DNA of 64,000 nucleotides, from the NCBI RefSeq assembly GCF_031846445.1, contig NZ_JAVRHR010000001.1:992001-1056000 (forward strand), written 5' to 3'. The notes beneath the pieces are model-generated. The model ran no database searches. It had not been told where the DNA came from and saw only the letters and a program-made list of their open reading frames with translations. This stretch comes from Croceitalea rosinachiae (GTDB lineage: Bacteria; Bacteroidota; Bacteroidia; Flavobacteriales; Flavobacteriaceae). Made by a program: the position numbers and the translations under genes. Shown here piece by piece: positions 1-9,421 of this stretch; the first letter of the stretch is position 1, and every line of letters starts with the position of its first letter.

Positions 1-2736
1 CCTATTTCAGGCACACCAAATTTACAATACACGATTAATGGTATTAATGTAACCTTTAACGATACCAACAATACAGGTTTGTTTACCGGTCTTGGCGCTG
101 GGGATTATAGCATAACGATAACAAATCTTGATGCACATCCCAATTGTGTTATAGAGACCGTGCATACTGTGGAAGAACCTTTAGAAATGGATGTTCTGGC
201 AACAAAACTCACTGATGAAGAATGCCTGAACAATGGTTTGGATGATGGTAGCTTTAACATTGCAATTACCGATTATGTAGGTACGTATAGCTATCAGGTC
301 TTTGATTCAAACAATAACCCTGTTGCCGGACAGTCAGGTATTGGAACCACGAGTGCAGCGTTGCCTCCTTTTACAAATTTACCCGGTGGAACGTATTATG
401 TTGTGGTAACACAAACCCAAGCTCCATTCTGTATTGAAAATTCTAATGTGATTACTATTCTTGCCCCCGACGCCCCTATATCAGCAACCATTTCTGAAGA
501 ATCAAGCGTTAGTTGTACAAATAATCAAGGTCGTTTATTGGTAAATGTCGATGGAGGTGAGGGGCCATATACCATAAGCTTAGACAATACAACAACGGGC
601 CAATCGTATGTTGAAAACAATGTTTCAGGGTTTGTCTTCACAAACTTGTCGGCCGGAGATTTCACCATCACCATAACGGATGCTTATAGCTGTGTATTCA
701 CAGATGCCATTACACTAATAAGACCAGATGATATTACGGCTACTATTACACCAAGTACTTTGGTTTGTTTTGGTGATGACACGGCCTCTGTAACAGCCTC
801 TGTCGCTCCACGAAATGTTACTGTTGCCTACGAATATCAATTAAATATTTATTCTGATATATTGGGAAGCATGGCGCCTCAGGTTTCATCAAGACAAGTA
901 TTGGATACATTTGATAATTTATCGGCAGGTTTTTATAGTATCACGGTTACCGACGATGTGGGTTGTTCCGCTGAAACCGCGATTATCCAAATTGTTGACC
1001 CAACGGAAGTATCTGCCCAACTGCTTCGTTTAAGTCCATTGACCTGTACAACCCAGGCGGAATTAGAGCTAATCGCAACTGGCGGAATAGGGCCATACAG
1101 CTATAGTGTTGACGGTATCAACTTCTTTCCAATGAATGAAATAAATGGAGCGGATACTCATCTATTTACCAATATAGGCGCCGGTACTTACAGCTATTTT
1201 GTTCAAGATGCTTTTAACTGTTCTTCTATCATTTCCAATGAAATTACAGAAGACGTTATTGAGCCATTAACACTAACTGTAGATGCCTCCGCTGCGGTAA
1301 TCAATTGTACTGGAGAAAGTACAGCCATAATTTATGCTGATGCTGACGGAGGGCTAGGAAACTATCAATATGAATTGTATACAGATGTTTCTTTGAGTTT
1401 GTCTTCAAGAATTGCAGGGCCTCAGGTTATTGGCGAATTCAGCAACTTACCCCAAGGTGATTATTATGTAAACGTAACTAGTGATGATTGTACCGCCCCT
1501 GCGATACATGTTCCGATAACGGAACCAGCATCATTGACTTATGTTGATGATGTGGTTAACGTAACATGTAATGGAGAAGAGAACGGTAGTATATCGGTAA
1601 CCCTTTCTGGAGGTTCTGGAGGATATCAATATGCTATCTCGCCTAATTTGGATCAGTTTGATGTTGAAAACACATTTACTGATTTAGCACCAGGTGATTA
1701 CACGGTTATTGCTCAGGATCAGAATGGTTGTTTTGAGTTACTACAATACACTATTACAGAACCAAATCCAATTGCCGCAAGTACAGTTTCTGTTTTGCCA
1801 GAAGTTTGTGAAGGAAGCGAAGATGGCTCTTTTGAACTTACAATTAGCGGAGGCACAGCTCCATATCACACAAGTTTAAACTCTAGCAATACCATTGATT
1901 TTGTTCAAGACCAATTCATCTTTAACAACCTTGCAGCAGGAACGTATGTAGTTTTCATAAGAGATGCTCAAAACTGCGAAGAAACAATAATTGTTGAAAT
2001 TGAGCCTGGTGTTAACCTAAATGCTGCTATAACACCAATTTATGAGTGTAATGGTATCGTGCCCGATAATAGATTAGAGCTTCTATTTGAAGACAATTCC
2101 GTGTTGACCGATGTGCTATATGCTATGGATTCAACTGACCCTGCGGATATGCAACTTACTGCTGACTTCACCAACTTGATTCCGGGTAATCATACCTTGA
2201 CCATTGCCCATGCCAACGGCTGTATGAATATGGTAGCTTTTGCTATTACGGATTTTGCTCCGCTAACATTGAGCTTAGAGCAAAACAACATCAATGAAAT
2301 TACAGCTGTTGCCGCAGGCGGATTAGAAGAGTATACCTTCTTCTTTGGTGATGTAGACAACGGAACGGACAACACCTTTATCATCAACAGAACGGATACT
2401 TATATGGTAACCCTGGTTGATCAAAACGGATGTGAAGTGTCGGCTGAAATATTCATGGAGTTCATCGATATTGAAATTCCTAATTTCTTTACCCCCGATG
2501 GAGATGATTGGAATGACGGCTGGTCGCCTGAAAACTTAGAAGCATTCCCCAATGTACTAACTATCATCTTTGATCGTTATGGTAGAGAACTCTATAGAAT
2601 GGAAATTAATGATGCGCCTTGGAACGGGGTGTATCATAATGAAGAACTACCAACGGGAGACTATTGGTATGTGATTAAGTTAAGAGGTGAAAATGATGAC
2701 CGAGAGTTTGTTGGTCACTTTACCCTTTATCGTTGA
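1..2736 (+). CDS. SprB-repeat gliding adhesin, C-terminal part (5' truncated by window)
   Basis: The reading frame is open from base 1, so only the C-terminal ~911 residues of a larger cell-surface protein are present. It is built of about ten imperfect modules of 70-90 residues, each with a Cys near the start, a GG-x-GPY-type turn, an LxAGxY strand and a DxxxC ending. This is the SprB repeat pattern of flavobacterial gliding adhesins. The last ~85 residues (from NFFTPDGDDWND to the FTLYR end) are a type B T9SS sorting domain of the gliding motility-associated C-terminal family, so the protein should be exported by type IX secretion and anchored on the surface. It is directly followed by its PorP/SprF partner. 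Family membership is clear; the ligand is unknown. Confidence 0.9.
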   Translation, partial: PISGTPNLQYTINGINVTFNDTNNTGLFTGLGAGDYSITITNLDAHPNCVIETVHTVEEPLEMDVLATKLTDEECLNNGLDDGSFNIAITDYVGTYSYQVFDSNNNPVAGQSGIGTTSAALPPFTNLPGGTYYVVVTQTQAPFCIENSNVITILAPDAPISATISEESSVSCTNNQGRLLVNVDGGEGPYTISLDNTTTGQSYVENNVSGFVFTNLSAGDFTITITDAYSCVFTDAITLIRPDDITATITPSTLVCFGDDTASVTASVAPRNVTVAYEYQLNIYSDILGSMAPQVSSRQVLDTFDNLSAGFYSITVTDDVGCSAETAIIQIVDPTEVSAQLLRLSPLTCTTQAELELIATGGIGPYSYSVDGINFFPMNEINGADTHLFTNIGAGTYSYFVQDAFNCSSIISNEITEDVIEPLTLTVDASAAVINCTGESTAIIYADADGGLGNYQYELYTDVSLSLSSRIAGPQVIGEFSNLPQGDYYVNVTSDDCTAPAIHVPITEPASLTYVDDVVNVTCNGEENGSISVTLSGGSGGYQYAISPNLDQFDVENTFTDLAPGDYTVIAQDQNGCFELLQYTITEPNPIAASTVSVLPEVCEGSEDGSFELTISGGTAPYHTSLNSSNTIDFVQDQFIFNNLAAGTYVVFIRDAQNCEETIIVEIEPGVNLNAAITPIYECNGIVPDNRLELLFEDNSVLTDVLYAMDSTDPADMQLTADFTNLIPGNHTLTIAHANGCMNMVAFAITDFAPLTLSLEQNNINEITAVAAGGLEEYTFFFGDVDNGTDNTFIINRTDTYMVTLVDQNGCEVSAEIFMEFIDIEIPNFFTPDGDDWNDGWSPENLEAFPNVLTIIFDRYGRELYRMEINDAPWNGVYHNEELPTGDYWYVIKLRGENDDREFVGHFTLYR

Positions 2737-2756
2737 TATATTTAACCTGTAGAGTC

Positions 2757-3704
2757 ATGAAAAAGACCCAAATCTTATTGCTTTTCTCTCTTTTTACCTT
2801 GATTGTAAAAGGACAAGAGCTCACCATACCACAATTATCACAGTATATTGCTGATAACCCTTTTTTAATGTCGCCGACCTACGCCGGTGTTGGTGATCAT
2901 ATTAAAGTTAGGCTTAATGGACTTACCCAATGGGTAGGTATCGAAGATGCTCCAGACACACAAACCGTTGCGGCAGACGCCCGCATCGGAAATCGTTCGG
3001 GAATTGGTATGTTAATGTACAACGATAGCAATGGTAATACCAGACAACGAGGGGCCAGAGTTTCTTTTGCTCATCATTTGACCCTTGATCGTTATGATGA
3101 CGAATTTTTGTCTTTTGGTCTTTCTTATAACTTTAATCAATTTAGAATTGACGTTGAAAACTTTAGGGATTCTAATGGTCAAATACCCACGGATGATAAA
3201 TCAACGGTAAATCATAATTTTGATTTAGGGGTGCTTTATAGGTTGGATAAATTTTACTTAAGTCTAAATGCTTCAAACATCTTGCCGAAAAACTTAGAGC
3301 AATTCAACCCTACTTTCGAGCCCAATACATTAAGAAATTATTATTTATACTCCGGTTATAGTTTCATGAAAAACAAGAACAGTAAATTGGAATTTGAGCC
3401 TTCTGTTTTCTTTCAATGGTTTGAAAATGATGGGCGTTCCGTAACCGATTTAAATGCAAAATTTCGTTTTCACAACTTTGAAGATTACTATTATGTTGGG
3501 CTTACCTATCGTTTCTTGAACGATCAATTGGGGGCGCCTTTGTATGTTGCCCCAATAGCGGGGCTTAAAAAGAACAATTTCTACTTCGGGTATTCATATC
3601 AGGTTATTACAAACGAAATATTAGGGTATAGCCAAGGAACGCATGTTCTTACCGTTGGTATGGATTTGTTCCAGGGAATTAGTAATTGTCGTTGTACCTA
3701 CTAG
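2757..3704 (+). CDS. PorP/SprF family type IX secretion membrane protein
   Basis: 315 residues with a signal peptide (MKKTQILLLFSLFTLIVKGQ) followed by an outer-membrane beta-barrel of the PorP/SprF family; the segment with NPFLMSPTYAGV and R-x-Q-W is typical. SprF-like proteins are needed to export or hold the adjacent SprB-like adhesin. I chose ATG 2757, 20 bases after the adhesin stop, because a longer TTG reading would add residues before the signal peptide. The adhesin and this gene form an operon, the usual sprB-sprF arrangement. Which adhesin it serves is inferred only from adjacency. Confidence 0.88.
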   Translation: MKKTQILLLFSLFTLIVKGQELTIPQLSQYIADNPFLMSPTYAGVGDHIKVRLNGLTQWVGIEDAPDTQTVAADARIGNRSGIGMLMYNDSNGNTRQRGARVSFAHHLTLDRYDDEFLSFGLSYNFNQFRIDVENFRDSNGQIPTDDKSTVNHNFDLGVLYRLDKFYLSLNASNILPKNLEQFNPTFEPNTLRNYYLYSGYSFMKNKNSKLEFEPSVFFQWFENDGRSVTDLNAKFRFHNFEDYYYVGLTYRFLNDQLGAPLYVAPIAGLKKNNFYFGYSYQVITNEILGYSQGTHVLTVGMDLFQGISNCRCTY

Positions 3705-3751
3705 TTTTTTGCTTTCTTTAGATTAGTTTTGCTTTTTATTTTTCTGAAGTA

Positions 3752-4102
3752 ATGGGCAAGATTAGATTGAACAACATAAGGGTGCACGCGTGGCACGGTT
3801 GTCTAAAAGAAGAGAGTATTATCGGCAGCGATTATAGGGTTGACCTTGAAGTCGCTTGTAATCTATCAAAACCTTCTGAAACAGACCAGCTCAATGACAC
3901 TGTTGACTACGTTCATCTAAACAATATCGTAAAAGAAGAAATGAACATTAAGTCTAAACTCTTAGAGCATGTTGCAAAGCGGATTCTAGATCGTATTTTT
4001 TTAGAAATTCCTTTAGTCAATAATGCCGAAGTTGTTGTCTCTAAAATTAACCCTCCTTTAGGTGGTGATGTTCAAAGTGTTTCGGTAACTCTTGCTCGAT
4101 AA
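3752..4102 (+). CDS. folB: dihydroneopterin aldolase FolB
   Basis: 116 residues, the normal length for FolB. It cleaves 7,8-dihydroneopterin to 6-hydroxymethyl-dihydropterin and glycolaldehyde in folate synthesis. Visible family features are the N-terminal HAWHGCLKEE segment with the conserved HG, and the C-terminal SKINPPLGGDVQSVSV segment with the catalytic-loop lysine and a P-rich turn. It stands alone 47 bases after sprF and just before tRNA-Cys, not in a folate cluster. It is separate from the second pterin gene set in the island at 43-45 kb. Confidence 0.9.
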   Translation: MGKIRLNNIRVHAWHGCLKEESIIGSDYRVDLEVACNLSKPSETDQLNDTVDYVHLNNIVKEEMNIKSKLLEHVAKRILDRIFLEIPLVNNAEVVVSKINPPLGGDVQSVSVTLAR

Positions 4103-4120
4103 GAATAGCGAGCTTGCGTT

Positions 4121-4151
4121 TTGGAAACAAAAAATTAGTGTGGTACATTTG
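4121..4151 (+). promoter_or_regulatory. Bacteroidota-type promoter of tRNA-Cys
   Basis: TTG at 4121-4123, a 20-bp spacer, then TACATTTG at 4144-4151. This fits the Bacteroidota sigma-ABfr -33/-7 pattern (TTG, 19-21 bp, TAnnTTTG). The mature tRNA begins 13 bases downstream of the -7 element. Confidence 0.75.
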
Positions 4152-4163
4152 CACCACCAAAAT

Positions 4164-4234
4164 GGCATCGTGGCCGAGTGGCTAGGCACAGCTCTGCAAA
4201 AGCTTGTACAGCGGTTCGAATCCGCTCGATGCCT
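4164..4234 (+). tRNA. tRNA-Cys (GCA)
   Basis: 71-nt cloverleaf. The acceptor stem GGCATCG pairs with CGATGCC, the anticodon loop reads CTGCAAA (anticodon GCA), the T-loop is GGTTCGAATCC, and the discriminator is U, as is normal for tRNA-Cys. CCA is not encoded. A strong terminator follows at once. Confidence 0.95.
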
Positions 4235-4235
4235 C

Positions 4236-4271
4236 AAAAAAACCCGGTAGTAAGACTTACCGGGTTTTTTG
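4236..4271 (+). terminator. Rho-independent terminator after tRNA-Cys, probably bidirectional
   Basis: The stem AACCCGGTA pairs with TACCGGGTT, flanked by an A-run on the left and a T-run on the right. It can end both tRNA-Cys and the convergent LysE gene, whose stop codon (4257-4259) lies inside the hairpin. Confidence 0.85.
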
Positions 4272-4928
4272 TTCATTTATACGTTCAATACCCTCTTTAA
4301 TGTTGAATTTGTCTTTTGGTAAGAAACCCTTGGTAATCAATACAATTCCGCATATTATCAAAACCAACCCAAGACCCTTCTTTATAAGCACAATTCGTTC
4401 TTTTGTCAATTTTTTACGAAGCTGTTTTGCCAATAAAATCTTGAATACATCAGTAATAAAATATACCGCCAACATTGTTCCAAAAAACACTAAAATTCGG
4501 TTGGGTTGATTATCAAGGCTTGGACCAACAATAATCAAAACGCCCAGCCAAAACACCAGTACCCCTATATTGATAAAGTTTAGCAAGAACCCTTTTACCA
4601 ATAATGCTAAATAAGTTCCTTTTTTAGCTTTTACCCTCTCTTTCTTCCCTTCTTTGTTTACAAAAATTACAATTCCATAAACTAGAATAATCATTCCCCC
4701 AAATACATAAAGACCTGGTTGATTGCTCAAGTTTTCCAACAATTGAAAGCTGCTGAAGTAAGCAATAACAAGAAAGATAACATCAGCTATAATTACCCCA
4801 ATATTCAGAAAAAGCCCGGCTCTAAATCCTTTTGTGGTACTGGTTTCCAAAAGAACAAAAAATACAGGACCAATCATAAAGCTCAGTAAAAAGCCCAGTG
4901 GAATTGCTGCCTGTATATCTTCTATCAT
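4257..4928 (-). CDS. LysE/RhtB family translocator
   Basis: 223 residues with about six hydrophobic segments. The N-terminal GFLLSFMIGPVFFVLLETS segment is typical of LysE/RhtB amino-acid exporters (conserved GP in helix 1), and a basic loop (KKERVKAKKG) sits in the middle. It should act in the inner membrane as an exporter of amino acids or a similar small solute; the substrate cannot be read from sequence. It starts one base after the GIN-domain gene, so the two are likely co-transcribed. The stop codon lies inside the shared terminator with tRNA-Cys. Confidence 0.85.
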   Translation of the reverse strand: MIEDIQAAIPLGFLLSFMIGPVFFVLLETSTTKGFRAGLFLNIGVIIADVIFLVIAYFSSFQLLENLSNQPGLYVFGGMIILVYGIVIFVNKEGKKERVKAKKGTYLALLVKGFLLNFINIGVLVFWLGVLIIVGPSLDNQPNRILVFFGTMLAVYFITDVFKILLAKQLRKKLTKERIVLIKKGLGLVLIICGIVLITKGFLPKDKFNIKEGIERINEQKTR

Positions 4929-4929
4929 T

Positions 4930-5613
4930 TTATTCTACTCGTTCAATTTTTCCGCCAAAAACGGTCTTTTCATCCATTTTTTCTGGATCTCCGTATACTT
5001 TTACGGTTCCCCCTGCTTTTACATCTGCTTTTACATATTTAGTTGCATAAAGCGTTGCATTTCCTCCAGCGTTTACAGAAATAGTAGTGAACTTGCTTTT
5101 AAATTTGCTTCCGTTATAAGAACCACCTGTGTTTATGATAATATCTTGATTATCTGTAAAACCAGATGTGGTTACCTTTCCTCCAGTCACTGCCTTGACA
5201 AGCATTTGTTCGGTTTGGCAATTTAGCTCCAATTCACCACCTTCTTGTGCTCTAAGTTCCAATACTTCTTGGGTAAAGGTTTCTTCAGATGTAATTCTGG
5301 CATCTTCATTTACATCAACAAGGGTTAATTTTTCGGTAAAGTACAAATCAATAAAAGTGCGGTAACCACTAAATATTTTATCTAACTGCATGCGTATTTT
5401 TAGCTTGCCCCCATTGTTCACGATAACCACTTTTTGGGTATTTGCTCCAGTGATGACCGCCTTGTTTTCAGTCGATGGAATTAAATTAACAGCTAAGCCG
5501 TCAAATGCTTTTAATTCGGTAAATTTTTGAAGTTCTTGAATTATTTTTTCTTCTTGTGCATATAGACCTTGAAGTAAAAAAAATAATGACAAGACAAAAC
5601 ATTGCTTTTTCAT
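4930..5613 (-). CDS. secreted GIN-domain protein (DUF2807 family)
   Basis: 227 residues with a signal peptide (MKKQCFVLSLFFLLQGLYAQ). The rest is a beta-helix-like head-GIN domain with the recurring pattern of glycine-rich turns (NNGGKLKIRM, VTGGKVTTSG, NTGGSYNGS, VNAGGNATLYA, VKAGGTVKVYG). Such proteins are common and mostly uncharacterised in Bacteroidota; they are probably periplasmic or surface-exposed. It precedes the LysE gene with a one-base gap. The function is unknown. Confidence 0.82.
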   Translation of the reverse strand: MKKQCFVLSLFFLLQGLYAQEEKIIQELQKFTELKAFDGLAVNLIPSTENKAVITGANTQKVVIVNNGGKLKIRMQLDKIFSGYRTFIDLYFTEKLTLVDVNEDARITSEETFTQEVLELRAQEGGELELNCQTEQMLVKAVTGGKVTTSGFTDNQDIIINTGGSYNGSKFKSKFTTISVNAGGNATLYATKYVKADVKAGGTVKVYGDPEKMDEKTVFGGKIERVE

Positions 5614-5670
5614 TATTTATTATTTTGATTGATGTTCTTTTACTTAAACAAAATTTATTCAAAAAAAGTA

Positions 5671-7860
5671 TTATTCATACTTTCCTACTAAAGAAAAATC
5701 TAAGTGTCTTTTTATTAAATCAGTGTTTTTAACCATAACGACAACCTCGTCGCCCAACTGATACATTTTATGAAACCGGTCTCCAATAATAGCATATTGC
5801 TTTTCATCAAAGGTGTAATAGTCATCTTTAATATCGCGAATACGTACCATACCTTCGCATTTATTCTCAATAATCTCTACATATATTCCCCATTCCGTAA
5901 CACCAGATATTACACCTATAAACTCTTTATCACTATGGTCTTGCATAAATTTAATCTGCATGTATTTGATAGAGTCCCTTTCCGCACTTGAAGCCAATAT
6001 TTCCATACTTGATGAATGTTTACACTTTTCTTCATAAACTTCTTCTTTTGCAGATTTGCCGCCATCGAGATAATGTTGCAACAACCGATGCACCATAACG
6101 TCAGGATATCTTCTTATAGGTGAAGTAAAATGACTATAGTATTCAAAAGCTAAACCATAATGTCCAATATTCTCAGTGGTGTAGGTCGCCTTGCTCATAC
6201 TTCGTATAGTGAGCGTATCGACCAAATTTTGTTCTTTCTTGCCCCTTACATCACTTAATAACTTGTTTAAAGAGGAGCTAATACTATTTTTATCCTTCAG
6301 GTTAACACTATGCCCAAATCTAGAAATAACTCCATTCAAAGCTATCAATTTATCTTCGTCGGGTTCATCATGAATTCGATACACGAAGGTCTTTTTAGGC
6401 TTTTGTTTTCCTATAAACTCAGCCACTTTTCTGTTTGCTAAAAGCATGAACTCTTCTATGAGCTTATTAGCCTCTTTTGCTTCTTTAAAATAAACGCTAT
6501 CTGGTTCGTTCTTATCACTTAAATTAAACCTCACCTCTATTTTATCAAAAGATATAGCACCGGCACCCATGCGTTTTTCACGCATAATTTTGGCTAATCT
6601 GTCAAAGGTTAAAGTAGCTTCAACAACCTCTTTGGAAACGGAATACTCATCTTTTCTAATGGAAATTTCTTCAGGTATATAGCCTTCCGATGTTTCTATA
6701 ATATGTTGTGCCTCTTCATAAGCAAATCGTTCATTGGAATTAATAACAGTTCTACCAAACCATTGATCTTTGATTATAGCATTATCATCAAGTTCAAATA
6801 TAGCAGAAAAGGTATATTTTTCTTCATTTGGTCTCAGCGAACAAGCATTATTTGATAAAACCTCTGGCAACATAGGCACTACACGATCTACTAGATATAC
6901 CGATGTTGCCCTATTATAGGCTTCTTCTTCTAAAATAGAATCTGGTAAAACATAATGAGAAACATCGGCAATATGAATGCCGATTTCATAATTACCATTT
7001 TCAAGTTTCTCAAAAGAAAGCGCATCGTCAAAATCTTTAGCATCTTTTGGATCTATTGTAAAGGTCAACACCTCTCGCATATCCCTTCGTTTGGTAATTT
7101 CTTCTGCCTTTATTGTAGTATCTAAAGTATTGGCATATTGCTCTACCTCGTACGGAAATTCATAAGGTAAACCATATTCAGCAAGAATGGAATGTATTTC
7201 TGTATGATGCTCTCCTGGTTTACCTAGTACCTCAATAATAGTTCCATAAGGTGACTCTCTATCAGAAGGCCACTCACCCAGCGTAACCAAAACTTTATCA
7301 CCATCTTCTGCTTTTTTGGTTTTTTCAATAGGTACGAAAATATCCGTATACATTCTTGAATCGGTAGGTCTGACAAAAGCAAACGTTTTCTTTCTTTCAA
7401 GAATACCGACAAATGTTGTTTTTTTACGTTCCAAAATACGAATCACTTCACCTTCTGGGCGTTTTTTGTTTTTTGATGGTCTTAATTTTACTTCAACCAA
7501 ATCACCATGGAAAGCTTTATTGATTTTATGGTTTGGAATAAAAACATCTTCATCTAAATCATCAACCAAAATATAGGCATTGCCACTAGAGGTCATATCG
7601 ACCTTACCTGATAAAACAGTAAACAGCGATGGTTTCATTTGAAACTTACCTCGCTCTATCTCTTTAATACGGTCTTTTTGTTTTAGTTGCCCCAATCTCT
7701 TTATTAAATCATTGCGCAACTGAGTATCAGTAATACCCATTTTAGAAGCAATCTGTTTGTAATTAAAAGATTTTGAAGGTTCTTTTTCTAATACTGTAAA
7801 AATGCCCTTTGTAATTTCATTCTTTTGTTGGCTTCGTGTTCTTTTCTTTTTTTTAGACAT
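5671..7860 (-). CDS. rnr: ribonuclease R
   Basis: 729 residues, the full RNase R length: N-terminal winged helix (about 17-75), two cold-shock OB folds (about 80-215), the RNB catalytic domain, and a C-terminal S1 domain (about 640-729). The RNB signature IDPKDAKDFDDA at 269-280 carries the metal-binding aspartates of this processive 3'-5' exoribonuclease, which degrades structured RNA. ATG 7860 (MSKKKKRT) was chosen because it opens with the usual basic leader; the upstream extension of 18 residues is AT-rich and unlike the family. It is divergent from rpiB across a long AT-rich gap. Confidence 0.93.
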   Translation of the reverse strand: MSKKKKRTRSQQKNEITKGIFTVLEKEPSKSFNYKQIASKMGITDTQLRNDLIKRLGQLKQKDRIKEIERGKFQMKPSLFTVLSGKVDMTSSGNAYILVDDLDEDVFIPNHKINKAFHGDLVEVKLRPSKNKKRPEGEVIRILERKKTTFVGILERKKTFAFVRPTDSRMYTDIFVPIEKTKKAEDGDKVLVTLGEWPSDRESPYGTIIEVLGKPGEHHTEIHSILAEYGLPYEFPYEVEQYANTLDTTIKAEEITKRRDMREVLTFTIDPKDAKDFDDALSFEKLENGNYEIGIHIADVSHYVLPDSILEEEAYNRATSVYLVDRVVPMLPEVLSNNACSLRPNEEKYTFSAIFELDDNAIIKDQWFGRTVINSNERFAYEEAQHIIETSEGYIPEEISIRKDEYSVSKEVVEATLTFDRLAKIMREKRMGAGAISFDKIEVRFNLSDKNEPDSVYFKEAKEANKLIEEFMLLANRKVAEFIGKQKPKKTFVYRIHDEPDEDKLIALNGVISRFGHSVNLKDKNSISSSLNKLLSDVRGKKEQNLVDTLTIRSMSKATYTTENIGHYGLAFEYYSHFTSPIRRYPDVMVHRLLQHYLDGGKSAKEEVYEEKCKHSSSMEILASSAERDSIKYMQIKFMQDHSDKEFIGVISGVTEWGIYVEIIENKCEGMVRIRDIKDDYYTFDEKQYAIIGDRFHKMYQLGDEVVVMVKNTDLIKRHLDFSLVGKYE

Positions 7861-8454
7861 TAAGTAGTAGTATTTTACTGAAAAGTACAAATTAAAATCT
7901 GCGTGTTTAAACAAATCATTCTAATCAAACAGGAATATCAACATTTATTAACATTATATAAATTACTTTTTTTCTTTTTAAAAATTTTAAAATAAAAATG
8001 ATGGTTATGATAGCGTGTTGAAATATGGAATAAAATTATTGTTTAATTCTTGCTTTGAACGATAAAAAGTTTTTATTGACAATTTATACAATACAGAATA
8101 TTTTAAAAACCAAGGCATTATCTATTTTGTCGACAATTGGTGATAACCTCTTTCAACATAAATTTATTAATAACTGAACGTTAGTTTAATGTTAATTACA
8201 ACTACAAAACCCTTGATATTTTATATTTAAATTTTAATGAATTGTATGGTTTATGTAATGAAAAAGATTGTATTGCTAAAAATATAGCAGAAAACAAATT
8301 TTATTCTTCATCAATTATCTTCTTATTTTCAACAAAAGGCTGTTCTTTTTAATGAGTTGATTTAAAGTCAGATATATTATTTTATATTCGTTTATCAACA
8401 AACCCAAATCAAAAGAATTGTATCTTTGGTTTAGCTAACCTAAATCAATATACA
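7861..8454. other. 594-bp AT-rich intergenic region with DnaA-box-like sites (candidate oriC or regulatory region)
   Basis: No convincing ORF. The region is very AT-rich and lies between divergent rnr and rpiB. It contains five nonamers close to TTATCCACA or its A variant: ATATCAACA (7935-7943), TGTTGAAAT (8016-8024, reverse strand), CTTTCAACA (8150-8158), TTTTCAACA (8326-8334) and TTATCAACA (8392-8400). It also contains long A/T tracts that could unwind. A replication origin is possible but unproven; it may only be a long promoter region. A -7-like TATCTTTG at 8421-8428 probably serves rpiB. Confidence 0.4.
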
Positions 8455-8886
8455 ATGAAAATAGCTATCGGAAATGACCACGCCGGCACGGAGTACAAAC
8501 TAGCCATTGTAGGTTATCTAAAATCAAAGGACATTACGGTTACCAACTATGGCACTGATGGTACCGATAGTGTTGATTACCCCGATTTTGCGCACCCGGT
8601 TGCTGAAGATGTAGAACAAGGAAACGTAGATTTTGGTATTGTTGTTTGTGGTAGTGGTAATGGTGCAAACATGACTGCAAATAAGCACCAGTTAGTGCGG
8701 AGTGCGTTATGTTGGAACAAAGAGATTACCACATTGGCCAGAGAACACAATGATGCCAATGTTTTGAGTCTACCTGCACGATTTATTGCCTTGCCCCAAG
8801 CCTTGGAAATGGTGGATACTTTTTTAAATACAAAATTTGAAGGGGGCAGACACGAAAGAAGGGTAGAGAAAATATCATGCTCTTGA
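8455..8886 (+). CDS. rpiB: ribose-5-phosphate isomerase B (RpiB/LacA/LacB family)
   Basis: 143 residues, the full family length. It interconverts ribose-5-phosphate and ribulose-5-phosphate. Visible features are the N-terminal IGNDHAGTEYK, with the DHAG substrate loop; the VDYPDFAHPVAE segment; and the anion-hole region VVCGSGNGANMTANK around the catalytic Cys. The C-terminal GGRHERRVEKI binds phosphate in the family. It is transcribed away from rnr; a TATCTTTG box lies 27 bases upstream of ATG. Confidence 0.92.
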   Translation: MKIAIGNDHAGTEYKLAIVGYLKSKDITVTNYGTDGTDSVDYPDFAHPVAEDVEQGNVDFGIVVCGSGNGANMTANKHQLVRSALCWNKEITTLAREHNDANVLSLPARFIALPQALEMVDTFLNTKFEGGRHERRVEKISCS

Positions 8887-9167
8887 GCAACAGGCGTATT
8901 TAGTATATCAAGTACAAGGTGTTTTGTACAATAGATTTAAAATTGTTATACGTAATACATTACACACAATTGTATTGTAACTGCTATATCTATTGAAATA
9001 GGTATTAATTCTTATATTCAAAAAAAAGACCGTAAATACAGATTACGCTACCACTCGTCAGTTATTTCGCCGATATCCTGCATAGCGCGGCTTCGTGGGT
9101 AAGCTGAAAATGAACCAATAAGAAAACCCTAAACTATTTGTAAAAACCAACTTTACAAGAAAAGAAA

Positions 9168-9332
9168 ATGGTACAAGATTATAAAACCATAGACTTATTT
9201 GGTAAGCTACTATTTGAAACAATTATTTTAAAACTGCCTTACAAAAAGCCTAATTTAATGCCCAATGAGGCCCGCTTTTTGTACATACTTAAAGGTGAGT
9301 ACGATAGATTTTTCTCAGCCAGTCATAAATAA
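9168..9332 (+). pseudogene. probable N-terminal remnant of an AraC-type regulator
   Basis: A 54-residue ORF (MVQDYKTIDLFGKLLFETII...LMPNEARFLYILKGEY). The pattern, aromatic-rich strand then MPxEAxFLYxLxGE, resembles the start of the N-terminal cupin-like domain of flavobacterial AraC-family regulators, but the frame stops after about 54 residues and no HTH follows before the GH9 gene. It may be a truncated leftover or an independent small protein. The assignment rests on remembered family patterns only. Confidence 0.4.
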
Positions 9333-9421
9333 TACTGTTGGCTTCAAATAAGGGTTTTTATAATCAAAACAACCGTTTATAAAGAGTTTTTAGTTAGATT
9401 TATTAAATAAAACCTTTGGTT

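Noticed and set aside
8041..8072. TTGTTTAAT half-site in the rnr-rpiB gap as a fifth operator
   Set aside because: No matching right half occurs 14 bp downstream; a single 9-mer in AT-rich DNA is expected by chance.
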